NCBI RefSeq assembly: GCF_014904755.1
Contig: NZ_JACZFQ010000011.1
Coordinates: forward strand, 22,857-86,856
Reading direction: 5' to 3'
From: Neoluteolibacter marinus
GTDB taxonomy: Bacteria > Verrucomicrobiota > Verrucomicrobiia > Verrucomicrobiales > Akkermansiaceae
Length of the DNA: 64,000 nt
Positions 1-8,150 of the stretch are shown piece by piece; positions within the stretch are counted from its first letter, which is position 1, and each line of letters begins with the position of its first letter. Position numbers and translations under genes: made by a program. Under the pieces are notes generated by a model, which did not search any database, was not told the DNA's origin, and saw only the letters and a program-made list of their open reading frames with translations.

Positions 1-1
1 C

Positions 2-1384
2 TCCACCTTCTCCATCGACGTCGACACCGCCAGCTACTCGAACGTCCGCCGTATGATCAAAAGCGGATCGCGGGTTCCCGTCGACGCCACGCGGATCGAG
101 GAATTCCTGAACTATTTCACCTACGACTACGCCCCTCCCGCCACCGGTGAGGCCGGCAAGCCCGTCGAAGGACCTCCGTTTTCGGCAAACATCGAAGCGG
201 CTTCCACGCCCTGGGCACCGGCTCACCGCCTCGTTCGCATCGGTTTGAAGGGCTATGAGAACGATTGGGAAACCCGCCCTCCCTCCAACCTCGTTTTCCT
301 CCTCGACGTCTCCGGGTCCATGGGCAGCGACAACAAGCTCCCCCTGGTGAAAGAGTCCCTCCGGCTTCTTGTCCGCCGGCTAGACGAACGCGACCGCATT
401 TCCATCGTCGTCTATGCGGGCAACTCCGGCCTTGTCCTCCCCCCGACCCCTGCCAACAAGCGAAAGAAGATCCTGCGGGCCATCGATCAGCTCGAAGCCG
501 GCGGCTCGACCAACGGGGGGGAAGGGATTTCGCTCGCCTACAAGACCGCGCGGGAGCACTTCAACCAACTGGGCAACAACCGCGTCATCCTCTGCACCGA
601 TGGCGACTTCAACGTCGGAACCACCGATCAAAGCGCCCTTGTCAAGCGGGTCGAAGAGCAGGGGAGAACCGGGGTCTATCTCACGGTCCTCGGTTTTGGA
701 ATGGGCAATCTCAAGGACGACATGCTCGAGATCCTCTCCAACAAGGGGAACGGCAACTACGCCTACGTCGATTCCAGGGAGGAAGCTCGCAAGGTCTTTG
801 TTCAGGGAGTCAGCGGCACCCTCGTCACGATTGCCAAGGACGTGAAAATCCAGGTCGAATTCAACCCGGCGAAAGTCGGCGCCTACCGACTGATCGGCTA
901 CGAAAACCGCCTTCTCGAAGCCCAGGACTTCGACGACGACACCAAGGACGCCGGAGAGATCGGCGCCGGACACAGCGTCACGGCTTTCTACGAAGTCATC
1001 CCCGCCGGAATGGAAGCCGGGATGCTGAAACGCATTTCCCCGCTCAAATACCAGAAGGTCGAACCGCGGGCAGAGACCCCCGGAGCCGGTGATGAACTCT
1101 TCACCCTCAAACTCCGCTACAAGGAACCCGAAGCGGGGAAGAGCCGCCTGATGACGATCCCGTTCACCGATGCCGGAGGCGGCTTTGCCGACGCCTCGGT
1201 CGATTTCCGCTTCGCGTCATCAGTGGCCTCTTTCGGCATGATCCTCCGTGACTCGGATTTTCGCGGCGATGCGACGCTTCCCGCGGTAATTGAGATGGCC
1301 GCTGGAGCTCTTGGTGAGGATCGCGATGGCTATCGCAAGGAGTTCCTCGAACTCGTCGAGACATACAGCAGGGGAGACCGCTGA
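2..1384 (+). CDS. YfbK-like von Willebrand factor A protein, 5' end missing
   Basis: The reading frame is open to the window edge, so only the last 460 residues are present. The first visible residues read [17 protein letters not shown], typical of the vWF_A N-terminal domain found before the VWA domain in YfbK-type proteins. The VWA domain follows with a complete MIDAS metal site: DVSGSMG (about residues 102-108 of the visible part), GGSTNGG (about 167-173) and CTDGDFN (about 198-204). From about residue 279 a DUF3520-type C-terminal domain begins with [10 protein letters not shown]. The family is thought to bind partners through the metal site; the substrate is unknown. In related genomes such genes often follow an ECF sigma gene, but the upstream DNA is outside the window. 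A VWA-less relative lies at 12348-13613. Confidence 0.9.
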   Translation, partial: STFSIDVDTASYSNVRRMIKSGSRVPVDATRIEEFLNYFTYDYAPPATGEAGKPVEGPPFSANIEAASTPWAPAHRLVRIGLKGYENDWETRPPSNLVFLLDVSGSMGSDNKLPLVKESLRLLVRRLDERDRISIVVYAGNSGLVLPPTPANKRKKILRAIDQLEAGGSTNGGEGISLAYKTAREHFNQLGNNRVILCTDGDFNVGTTDQSALVKRVEEQGRTGVYLTVLGFGMGNLKDDMLEILSNKGNGNYAYVDSREEARKVFVQGVSGTLVTIAKDVKIQVEFNPAKVGAYRLIGYENRLLEAQDFDDDTKDAGEIGAGHSVTAFYEVIPAGMEAGMLKRISPLKYQKVEPRAETPGAGDELFTLKLRYKEPEAGKSRLMTIPFTDAGGGFADASVDFRFASSVASFGMILRDSDFRGDATLPAVIEMAAGALGEDRDGYRKEFLELVETYSRGDR

Positions 1385-1385
1385 C

Positions 1386-1399
1386 GCGGGGCGCCCCGC
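1386..1399. terminator. palindrome between convergent genes, candidate terminator
   Basis: A perfect 14-base palindrome GCGGGGCGCCCCGC starts two bases after the stop of the VWA gene, between it and the convergent M23 peptidase gene. No T-run follows on either strand, so Rho-independent termination is only a possibility. Confidence 0.3.
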
Positions 1400-1456
1400 A
1401 TTCTCTCTCGATGGACCGCAAGGGTGGTCAACAGTCCCCGCTGGAAACTCTTCGCC

Positions 1457-2479
1457 TCAGTGCGGGAAGTCGTCGGTCAGCAATGTGACCAGCTGCTTGC
1501 CGGAACGGGTGAGGTTGGCGGATGTGCCCTTGCCGTCGACCAAGCCGCGGGTCAGATAGCGGTGGGAGATGCGGGAATTCCGCACGGCGGTGACGATCGG
1601 TTCGTGGACCTGGCGTTGGCTCGGGGCGATGCCGGTGACCAGACCGGTGGCGGTGAAGCTGACTTCCCACGAAGGCGAGGGCGTGCTCATGTCGCCCTTG
1701 ACCATCCAGCGGTGGCGCTCGGCGAAGTCCCAGCTGCCCTCGCGGGGGAGGGTGACCTTGAAGTAGGCGGGATTGGCGAGGACGAAGTCCTGCAGGCGAA
1801 GTTCCGGATTTTTCTGGTGGGCGAGGAACAGGGCGGCGACGTCCATGCCGGCGAGATTCATGCCGTTGAACTTTCCATGGAAATTGGTGCCGCCGCAGAA
1901 TGCCTTGAACCAGCCGTCGAAGTGCTCGCTCATCAGCAGGCACATCTCGAAGTGGAGGTGGGCACGGGTGCGGTTGAGGCCGGCGCCGGTGTAGCCCATG
2001 CGGCCGAGGACCGAGCCGGTTTTCACCGGATCGCCGGGCTTGGCGGTCGCCTCGGCGAGGTGGGCGTAGAGGCTGTAAAAGGTGTCGCCGTCGAAGTGGT
2101 GCTCGACCACGACGTACTTCCCGTAGTTTGAGCGGCCGGCGACATTGCTGGCATGGACCACGGTGCCGTCGCTGACGGACATCACCAGGTCGAGCGGGTT
2201 GCCGGCCTTGTCGCGGTTCACCGGCTGGATGTCGACGCCTTCGTGGAATTTGGTCAGGACGACGTCCTCGCCGACGCGGACGGGCGTGCGGACAAAGCCG
2301 AAACTGCCGCCTTCCCAGGGCTTGCTGACCTCACCCTCGAAGATGCGGTCGACATACATGTAGAACTTCTCCGGTTCGTCGGAGAGGAGGTGGTGGTTCT
2401 CCGTCGGGAGCTGGAGGTCCACGGCGGAGGAGGCAAGGGGGAGCAGCAGGGTGGCGGCGAGAGCGAGAGTGCGGAGCAT
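1457..2479 (-). CDS. Exported M23 (LytM-type) metallopeptidase
   Basis: A 340-residue protein probably acting on peptidoglycan peptide cross-links in the envelope. The start was set at MLRTLALAATLLLPLASSAV because this gives a classical signal peptide cleaved near residue 19; an upstream ATG would bury it. The M23/LytM zinc site is visible: H79 and D83 in KFHEGVDIQ, H140 in LYAHL, and the HxH motif in RAHLHFE (H174, H176). A C-terminal stretch of about 150 residues after the peptidase domain has no recognised motif. The gene lies 7 bases downstream of 2487-2972 on the same strand, so the two are probably cotranscribed. Whether it is an endopeptidase or a regulator like inactive LytM factors cannot be tested here, but the ligands look intact, which favours an active enzyme. 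Confidence 0.9.
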   Translation of the reverse strand: MLRTLALAATLLLPLASSAVDLQLPTENHHLLSDEPEKFYMYVDRIFEGEVSKPWEGGSFGFVRTPVRVGEDVVLTKFHEGVDIQPVNRDKAGNPLDLVMSVSDGTVVHASNVAGRSNYGKYVVVEHHFDGDTFYSLYAHLAEATAKPGDPVKTGSVLGRMGYTGAGLNRTRAHLHFEMCLLMSEHFDGWFKAFCGGTNFHGKFNGMNLAGMDVAALFLAHQKNPELRLQDFVLANPAYFKVTLPREGSWDFAERHRWMVKGDMSTPSPSWEVSFTATGLVTGIAPSQRQVHEPIVTAVRNSRISHRYLTRGLVDGKGTSANLTRSGKQLVTLLTDDFPH

Positions 2480-2486
2480 GTCGGGA

Positions 2487-2972
2487 TCAGCGTCGGGGCT
2501 TCTTTTCCCCGATGCGGGGAACCTTGGCGTCGAAGGCGTCGATTTCCGCCGCGCCAATGCCCTTCCAGATGACCAGGTAGCCGTCGTCGACCTGCTTGTC
2601 GATGATCACGGCATCGACCACCCGGCCGTTGACCATGGCGATCATCCAGCGGTTGACGTTGGCATTGGTGACGGCGGCGAGGCGGTTCTTCGCGGAGTTC
2701 TTGAGCTGGAGCAGCACGCCGTAGCCCTCGCCGTCCTGGGACGGGAAGGGATTGAAGGCGACGATGTCCTTGGTGGAGATTTCGGGGACGCGGCGATAAA
2801 ACACCTGCTGCCCGTTGGTGAGCTGCGGGAAGATCATCTTCGGGTTCTCCGACTGGTCGGTCTGGATGTGGAAGGAGATCCCCGACTTTTCGCCCTTCTT
2901 GCCGCCGGCATGGGCGGTCAGCCCGGGACACAGGGTGAGCAGGGCGATGGCGATCAGGCGCGGCAAGGTCAT
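2487..2972 (-). CDS. Small exported protein of unknown function
   Basis: A 161-residue protein. The start at MTLPRLIAIALLTLCPG gives a signal peptide ending near LTAHAGG; further upstream codons in the same frame lie in DNA without coding character. The mature part is basic at its N-terminus (GGKKGEKSG) and C-terminus (RIGEKKPRR), with a mixed alpha/beta middle. I recognise no family. It precedes the M23 peptidase gene by 7 bases, so a joint role at the cell wall is plausible but inferred. It diverges from the Lnt-like gene across about 130 bases, which should hold both promoters. Confidence 0.75.
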   Translation of the reverse strand: MTLPRLIAIALLTLCPGLTAHAGGKKGEKSGISFHIQTDQSENPKMIFPQLTNGQQVFYRRVPEISTKDIVAFNPFPSQDGEGYGVLLQLKNSAKNRLAAVTNANVNRWMIAMVNGRVVDAVIIDKQVDDGYLVIWKGIGAAEIDAFDAKVPRIGEKKPRR

Positions 2973-3104
2973 GGCCGCGTAGCTTGCCTGTGGGGCGGCC
3001 CTTTGAGAATCGAAAAATCCCCGGGGCGGCGCGGGCCTTGTAGTGCCAATGGATCGGGGCGATGTCGTCCTTGGCGGATCGGGGAAGTTTTGCCAGAAGA
3101 TGTC

Positions 3105-4550
3105 ATGATCGTGGAGGAACATGCCACCGACAACGCGCTGGATGCGGTGGAGATCCGCCGTGGCAGCAGCTGGCGGCAGTGGGGGACGGAGATCATGCTG
3201 TCGGTCGGCTTTTTCCACGCGGCGCTCTTTTATCCGGCGCTGGCGGGATGGCTGGTGCTGCTGTCGCTGGTGTTCCTGCTGCGCTTGCGCCGCGCGGCGA
3301 CGGTGCGGCGGGCCTTCTACGGCGGGCTGCTGGTCGGGATGGGAATCATGGGGCCGCAGTTGTCGTTCTTCCTGAAGATCTTCGGGCCCTTCGCGGTGGC
3401 GCTGTGGTTCCTGCTGGCGATCTGGCTGGCGATCTTCGTGGCGGTGGGGAAACTGGTCGAACGGCGCTTCGGCCGGACCTGGGGAGTGGTCAGCGCGCCG
3501 TTCCTGTGGATGGGCCTAGAATACACGCGCTGCGAGTTGTGGCCGTTGAAGTTCACCTGGCTGACCCCGGGCTTCGTGCTGCCGGCGGAGCAGTGGGCGG
3601 GGAGTTTCCATTTTCTCGGCATCTACGGCACCGGGATGCTGCTGGTGTTCGCCGCCGCATGGATCGCCGACCGCAAGCGCGGCTTGCTGAAGTGGGTGTT
3701 CCCGCTGGTGTTGCCCGGCGGCCTGATGGGATTGCCCCCGGCCAGCCCGGCGGGCACCCGGACCATCACGGTGGCCGGGGTGCAGCTCGAGGATGTGTTG
3801 TCGGACGAGATCATCGCGGGTCTCGACAAGGCGAGGGAGCTGGAGCCGGACGCCCAGTTGTTCGTGCTCAGCGAGTACACCTTTGCCTACGATCCCTCCC
3901 CCGAGGTGCTCGCGTGGTGCCGCCAGCATGGCTGCCATGTGATGGCGGGCGGCACCGACGTCCATCCCGCGACGGATCTCTCGGAGGAGAAGCAATACAA
4001 CACCGCCTTCGTCGTGGGACCGGGCGGCGAGGTGATCCACAAGCAGGTCAAGTCGGTGCCGATCCAGTTCATGAACGACGGCCTGCCCGCCCGGCGCCAG
4101 CGGATCTGGGACAGCCCGATGGGCAAGATCGGCATCGCGATCTGTTATGACATGAACTACATCCGCGTGATGGACGGGCTGATCTCGCTGGACGCGGAGC
4201 TGCTGGTGATTCCCGCCATGGATGTGATGGGGTGGGGGGAACACGCGCACCGCCTGAGCGCCCAGCTGGCCGCGGTGCGGGCGGCGGAGTACGGGGTGCC
4301 GCTGTTCCGGCTGGCGAGCTCGGGCTTCTCACGGATCGCCACCCCCGACGGCAAGGTCGTGCAGGAAGCCCCGGTCCCGGGCCAGGGGGAAGTCATCCAC
4401 GGCAAGATCAGTCTGCCCGGCAGCGGCCGGCGTCCGCTCGACCGCTGGCTGGTCTGGCCCTGCGTGGTCTTCACCGTCGGGATGATCCTTTTCCTGATCG
4501 AAGAGGAGATCCGCCGGATCCGGGCAAAGCGGCCGCCGCTGGATGCGTGA
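3105..4550 (+). CDS. Lnt-like apolipoprotein N-acyltransferase / nitrilase-fold membrane protein
   Basis: A 481-residue protein with several N-terminal membrane segments (about residues 31-185), then a carbon-nitrogen hydrolase (nitrilase) domain from about residue 220, and one more membrane helix near the C-terminus (LVWPCVVFTVGMILFLI). The catalytic triad of the superfamily is present: E257 in VLSEYTF, K313 in IHKQVK and C347 in AICYDM. Length and layout match Lnt, which adds the third acyl chain to lipoproteins in the inner membrane. The N-terminal membrane part is more divergent than in typical Lnt, so an Lnt-family enzyme with another acyl acceptor is possible. The start could also be the ATG at 3195, which has a better GGAG upstream and keeps all membrane segments. 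It converges with the next gene with three bases between stops. Confidence 0.75.
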   Translation: MIVEEHATDNALDAVEIRRGSSWRQWGTEIMLSVGFFHAALFYPALAGWLVLLSLVFLLRLRRAATVRRAFYGGLLVGMGIMGPQLSFFLKIFGPFAVALWFLLAIWLAIFVAVGKLVERRFGRTWGVVSAPFLWMGLEYTRCELWPLKFTWLTPGFVLPAEQWAGSFHFLGIYGTGMLLVFAAAWIADRKRGLLKWVFPLVLPGGLMGLPPASPAGTRTITVAGVQLEDVLSDEIIAGLDKARELEPDAQLFVLSEYTFAYDPSPEVLAWCRQHGCHVMAGGTDVHPATDLSEEKQYNTAFVVGPGGEVIHKQVKSVPIQFMNDGLPARRQRIWDSPMGKIGIAICYDMNYIRVMDGLISLDAELLVIPAMDVMGWGEHAHRLSAQLAAVRAAEYGVPLFRLASSGFSRIATPDGKVVQEAPVPGQGEVIHGKISLPGSGRRPLDRWLVWPCVVFTVGMILFLIEEEIRRIRAKRPPLDA

Positions 4551-4553
4551 GCG

Positions 4554-5465
4554 TCAGCCCAGCGGGCTCGGGTAGGCGCCGTTTTGGATGAGGGTGGCGA
4601 TCGAGTCGACGACGTGCGGCTTGTCGTCGGGGTAGGTCACGCCGAACCACGACGAGCTGGTGTCCAGCACGCGGCAGTCGGCGACCCCGCGGCGGATCAG
4701 GTCGTCCACGACCGTCGGGATGTAGCATTCGGACTTCAGTTCGCCGCCCTTCTCCTTGAGGAACTCGATGAAGTGCTCCTCGAGCTGGTCGAAGTAGGCG
4801 CGGGTGAAACCCCAGAAGTTCATCGACACCGGGGCCGCCTCGGCGATCTCGATGCGGCTGCCGTCGAGCGCCGTGCCGAAGACCTGGCCGCTGGCATCGC
4901 GGGCGATCTCGACGACTTCCTGGACGTCGGTCAGCAGGCCGTCGGCATCGGTCTGGCAGATGCCGCGGTTGACCGTGCCATGGTCGGAGAGGGTATTGCG
5001 GAGCGGGTAGCCGACCATCGAGTAGTGGTCTTTTCCGGCGTCGCCCGCGGAGGCGGCGAACCAGTCGGCGATCACCTGATAGGCATCGGCGCCGTAGAAA
5101 TCGTCGGCATTGATCACCGCGAAGGGGCCGTCGGTCACATGGCGCGCGGCGCGCACCGCGTGGGCGGTGCCCCACGGCTTGACCCGGCCTTCGGGAATCG
5201 AGAATTCATCGGGAAGGTCCTCCAGTTTCTGGAAGGCATACTCGACCTCGATCTTGCCGGCGAAGCGGGCGCCGACGCTGCTCTTGAAGGCTTCTGCGAA
5301 GTCCTCGCGGATGATGAAGACCACCTTGCCGAAGCCGGCGCGGATGGCGTCGAAAACCGAGTAATCCAGCACGGTTTCACCGTTGGGGCCCATGGGATCC
5401 ATTTGCTTGAGGCCTCCATAACGGGAGCCCATGCCGGCGGCGAGAACGAGGAGAGTCGGTTTCAT
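4554..5465 (-). CDS. Sugar-phosphate nucleotidyltransferase family protein
   Basis: A 303-residue protein of the nucleotidyltransferase (GT-A-like) superfamily that activates sugar phosphates to NDP-sugars in the cytoplasm. The N-terminal LVLAAGMGSRYGGLKQ is the nucleotide-binding signature, here GMGSRYGG in place of the usual GxGTRL. The acidic metal-binding pair occurs in AVINADDFYG. The central GTAHAVRAA resembles the GTA(G/H)A segment of the family. Related stand-alone proteins are common in Bacteroidetes and Verrucomicrobia, with substrate usually unassigned. Glucose-1-phosphate or hexosamine-1-phosphate would be reasonable substrates, which is of interest because the GlmU-like protein at 46883-47692 lacks a uridylyltransferase domain. 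The sequence motifs do not decide between substrates. Confidence 0.85.
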   Translation of the reverse strand: MKPTLLVLAAGMGSRYGGLKQMDPMGPNGETVLDYSVFDAIRAGFGKVVFIIREDFAEAFKSSVGARFAGKIEVEYAFQKLEDLPDEFSIPEGRVKPWGTAHAVRAARHVTDGPFAVINADDFYGADAYQVIADWFAASAGDAGKDHYSMVGYPLRNTLSDHGTVNRGICQTDADGLLTDVQEVVEIARDASGQVFGTALDGSRIEIAEAAPVSMNFWGFTRAYFDQLEEHFIEFLKEKGGELKSECYIPTVVDDLIRRGVADCRVLDTSSSWFGVTYPDDKPHVVDSIATLIQNGAYPSPLG

Positions 5466-5562
5466 CGGGTTCGGTGGTGGAATGCGGCGGGGTTATGGGG
5501 CAGCCCGCCCGTGCGGGCAATGCGGAATGGCGCAACCGGGGTGAGGAAAGGCGAAGCTTCCT

Positions 5563-5928
5563 TCACGGGCCGTCGCTCCAGTCGATGTCGCGCCGGAATC
5601 CGGGAGAATGGAAGTGCCGGCCGGGGTCGAGGATGGCGCCCTTGGTGTCGAAGCTCAGGCCCTCCGATTCGAGCAGGGCGCGCTGGCGGGCGGCGAGTTC
5701 GGGCTCCATCCCGCGGCTAATTCGGCCGTCGGCGGCGACCACCCGCTGCCACGGCAGGGCCCCGGCCTCCTCGTCGGTCAGGTGGGCAAGCACGGAGGCG
5801 ACCCGCCGCGGGGTGACATTCATGTGCGCGGCGACCGAGCCGTAGGTCGTGAAGCGGCCGCGTGGGATCGCCGCCACCAGACGGATGACTTCGGCGCGGA
5901 TGCGGGAACTGGCGGAGGATCTGGCCAT
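5563..5928 (-). CDS. Alkyltransferase-like (ATL) DNA-repair protein
   Basis: A 121-residue protein matching the DNA-binding domain of O6-alkylguanine-DNA alkyltransferases, including GRFTTYGSVAAH and the Arg-rich recognition helix (RRVASVLAH). The alkyl-acceptor motif PCHRV is replaced by PWQRV (P59-W60-Q61), so the acceptor cysteine is missing. This Trp-for-Cys change is the hallmark of ATL proteins, which bind alkylated guanine without repairing it and hand the lesion to nucleotide excision repair. The start at MARSSASSRIRAEV fits the family; an in-frame codon 18 residues upstream is poorly supported. A tail of about 45 residues after the motif is longer than in minimal ATLs. The gene diverges from the E1alpha gene. 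Confidence 0.85.
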   Translation of the reverse strand: MARSSASSRIRAEVIRLVAAIPRGRFTTYGSVAAHMNVTPRRVASVLAHLTDEEAGALPWQRVVAADGRISRGMEPELAARQRALLESEGLSFDTKGAILDPGRHFHSPGFRRDIDWSDGP

Positions 5929-6048
5929 CGGATTGCCGGGACAATCGGCGATGGGCGGGGGGCTGGCGAGGCCAAGCGGCAAAGATCGCTCCGGTTACGC
6001 CATGAAAGCGGTTGCGGGCTTTCACGGGGCTTGTTTAGCCTCTCGCCC

Positions 6049-7080
6049 GTGCCGGACGCCGAGGAAGCCCAGAGGACCCGTGTGGGATTGGATCGTGACT
6101 ACGTGCGCGATGTTTTCAGGGCGATGCTCAAGGCGCGGCTGCTGGAAAACAAGCTCTCCAGCCTCTACAAGGCCGGCAAGATCGTTGGCGGCGTCTACCT
6201 CGGCAAGGGCCAGGAGGCGGTCAGCGCCTCGCTCGGGGCCTCGCTGGTAAAGGGGCGCGACATTTTCGCGCCGCTGATCCGCGACCAGGCCGGGCGTACC
6301 GCGTTCGGCGAGCCGCTGATCGACTGCACCCGCACCTACCTCGGCTCGGTGCTCGGGCCGATGAAGGGGCGTGATGGCAATATCCACCGCGGGCGACCGC
6401 AGGAGGGCATGCCGGCGATGATCAGCCACCTCGGCGCGGCGGTGTCGGTGGTCGGCGGCATGTTGATGGCCCGGCGCATGAAGGGCGAAATCGCCGGCAC
6501 GGTCGGCGCCACCTGCGTCGGTGATGGCGCGACCTCGACCGGTGCTTTCCACGAGGGCGTGAACATGATCGCGGTCGAGCAGCTGCCGATGGTCATCGTC
6601 GTGAGCAACAACCAGTTCGCCTACTCGACCCCGACCGAGCGCCAGTTCGCCTGCGAGGACTTGCTCGACCGGGCCCGGGGCTACGGTCTGGGCGGCCATG
6701 CGGTCGACGGCACGGACGTGCTCGCTTGCGCGGAAGTCGTCGGCAAGGCGGTCCGGATGGCCCGCGACGGGGCCGGACCGCAGATGGTGGTCGCCAATCT
6801 CCTGCGGCTCAGCGGCCACGGCGAGCACGATGACGCCAGCTACGTGCCCGGGGAGCTTCGCGGCAGCCATTTGGGGCGCGACTGCCTGGAGAACGGGATC
6901 GCGCAGCTGATCGCCGATGGATTTTCGACCGCGAAAGAAATCGAGGACTGGAAGGCCGCATTCACCGACGAGGTGCAGGCGGCGGTCGCGCAGGCCCAGC
7001 AGGAACCGACACCGGATCCGTGGCACGAGGACTGGCGCGCCTGCTCGAGCGAACCGGCAACCGGGGAGGATTCACCATGA
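6049..7080 (+). CDS. pdhA: 2-oxo acid (pyruvate-type) dehydrogenase E1 alpha subunit
   Basis: A 343-residue thiamine-diphosphate enzyme subunit that decarboxylates a 2-oxo acid and passes the acyl group to E2. The ThDP/Mg site motif is present as VGDGATSTGAFHEGVN followed by SNNQFAYSTP; the flexible phosphorylation-loop region includes YRGHGE-like RLSGHGEHDD. GTG at 6049 was chosen as start because the homologous N-terminus (DYVRDVFRAMLKAR) begins about 15 residues later and no ATG lies between; an alternative is the internal ATG of MLKARLL. The stop codon overlaps the E1beta start (ATGA), so translation is coupled. The pyruvate assignment is the commonest one; acetoin or branched-chain 2-oxo acids cannot be excluded from the sequence alone. 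Confidence 0.88.
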   Translation: MPDAEEAQRTRVGLDRDYVRDVFRAMLKARLLENKLSSLYKAGKIVGGVYLGKGQEAVSASLGASLVKGRDIFAPLIRDQAGRTAFGEPLIDCTRTYLGSVLGPMKGRDGNIHRGRPQEGMPAMISHLGAAVSVVGGMLMARRMKGEIAGTVGATCVGDGATSTGAFHEGVNMIAVEQLPMVIVVSNNQFAYSTPTERQFACEDLLDRARGYGLGGHAVDGTDVLACAEVVGKAVRMARDGAGPQMVVANLLRLSGHGEHDDASYVPGELRGSHLGRDCLENGIAQLIADGFSTAKEIEDWKAAFTDEVQAAVAQAQQEPTPDPWHEDWRACSSEPATGEDSP

Positions 7081-8045
7081 GCGTCACCTACGTCGATGCC
7101 ATCCTGCAGGCCCAGGAGAAGCTGCTGCGCGACGACCCGCGGGTCTTCCTGTATGGCCAGGACATTTCCAAGTTCGGCGGTGCCTTCAAGGCAACCAAGG
7201 GCTTGGCGGACGAGTTTCCCGGCCGGGTGCTGGATTCGCCGATCAGCGAGGACGCGATGATCGGCATGGCCGTCGGCGCGGCGATCGAGGGCATGCGGCC
7301 GATCGTCGAGATGCAGTTCGCGGATTTCTCGTCGATCGCCTTCAACCAGATCGTCAACCAGGCGGCGACCCACTTTTACCGCACCGGCGTCCCGGTGCCG
7401 ATCACCGTCCGCCTGCCCTCCGGCGGCACGCCCGGCTCCGGGCCCTTCCACAGCCAGAGCATGGAGGCGATCTATTCGCACTATCCCGGTCTGGTGGTGG
7501 TCACCCCGGCGACCGTCTCGGACGCCTACTCGATGCTGCTCGACGCCGTCGCGCTGGACGATCCGGTCGTCTACTGCGAGCACAAGTTCCTCTACCGCTG
7601 GCTGAAGGCGCCGCGCATCAACGGCGACGGCCTGCCGATCGGCAAGGCCCGCATCACCCGGCCCGGCAAGCACGCCACCGTGGTTGCCTACAGCGCGATG
7701 GTCCACGAGGCGGTGCGCGCCGCCGACCGGCTCAAGGAGGAGGGCGGCTGGGAGATCGAGGTCGTCGACCTGCGCACGGTCAAGCCGCTCGACATCGACA
7801 CGGTGCTCGCAAGCGTGGCCCGCACCGGCCGCTTGCTGGCACTGGGAGAAGCCTTCCCATGGGGCGGGGTGACCGCCGAGGTCGTTGCCCGTGTGTGTGC
7901 CGACGGCTTTCACCTGCTCGATGCCCCGCCGCGCCGCCTGAACTCCCGCGACACGCCGGTGCCTTATCATCCGAAACTCTGGGCCGCCCATCGTCCCACC
8001 CCGGAATCCATCTGCATCGCCCTGCGCGAGTTGCTGTCGTTCTGA
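7077..8045 (+). CDS. pdhB: 2-oxo acid (pyruvate-type) dehydrogenase E1 beta subunit
   Basis: A 322-residue subunit forming the alpha2beta2 E1 component with the preceding gene. Recognisable family features are the start MSVTYVDAILQAQ, the segment DSPISEDAMIGMAVGAA near residue 60, the MQFADFSS segment and the C-terminal transketolase-type domain with VVDLRTVKPLDIDTV. The ATG start lies inside the E1alpha stop (ATGA), so the two subunits should be made in equal amounts. Downstream, about 105 bases with an inverted repeat separate it from the E2 gene. No dihydrolipoamide dehydrogenase (E3) gene is in the window, so E3 must come from elsewhere or be shared with other complexes. Confidence 0.9.
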   Translation: MSVTYVDAILQAQEKLLRDDPRVFLYGQDISKFGGAFKATKGLADEFPGRVLDSPISEDAMIGMAVGAAIEGMRPIVEMQFADFSSIAFNQIVNQAATHFYRTGVPVPITVRLPSGGTPGSGPFHSQSMEAIYSHYPGLVVVTPATVSDAYSMLLDAVALDDPVVYCEHKFLYRWLKAPRINGDGLPIGKARITRPGKHATVVAYSAMVHEAVRAADRLKEEGGWEIEVVDLRTVKPLDIDTVLASVARTGRLLALGEAFPWGGVTAEVVARVCADGFHLLDAPPRRLNSRDTPVPYHPKLWAAHRPTPESICIALRELLSF

Positions 8046-8116
8046 TTGAGGAATGATTATTGAATATTGATTATTGAAACAGCCTGGCTGCTCCGCCCGA
8101 CTCGATTTCCTCAATC
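8044..8116. repeat. AT-rich inverted and direct repeats between E1beta and E2 genes
   Basis: Arms GATTGAGGAA (8044-8053) and TTCCTCAATC (8107-8116) are perfectly complementary. Next to the left arm the 11-base word TGATTATTGAA occurs twice (8054-8064 and 8068-8078) with three bases between. The block is strikingly AT-rich for this genome and sits inside the pdh operon, just before the E2 start. It may form an RNA hairpin that tunes E2 translation or may be a remnant of a repeat element. Confidence 0.5.
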
Positions 8117-8150
8117 CGCAATCTCCAAGCATCAATCCACCATTCCCGCC

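Noticed and set aside
2451..3104. Upstream extension of the Lnt-like gene to 2451
   Set aside because: The extension overlaps the divergent genes' 5' ends and has no coding character; the membrane domain begins only near 3195.
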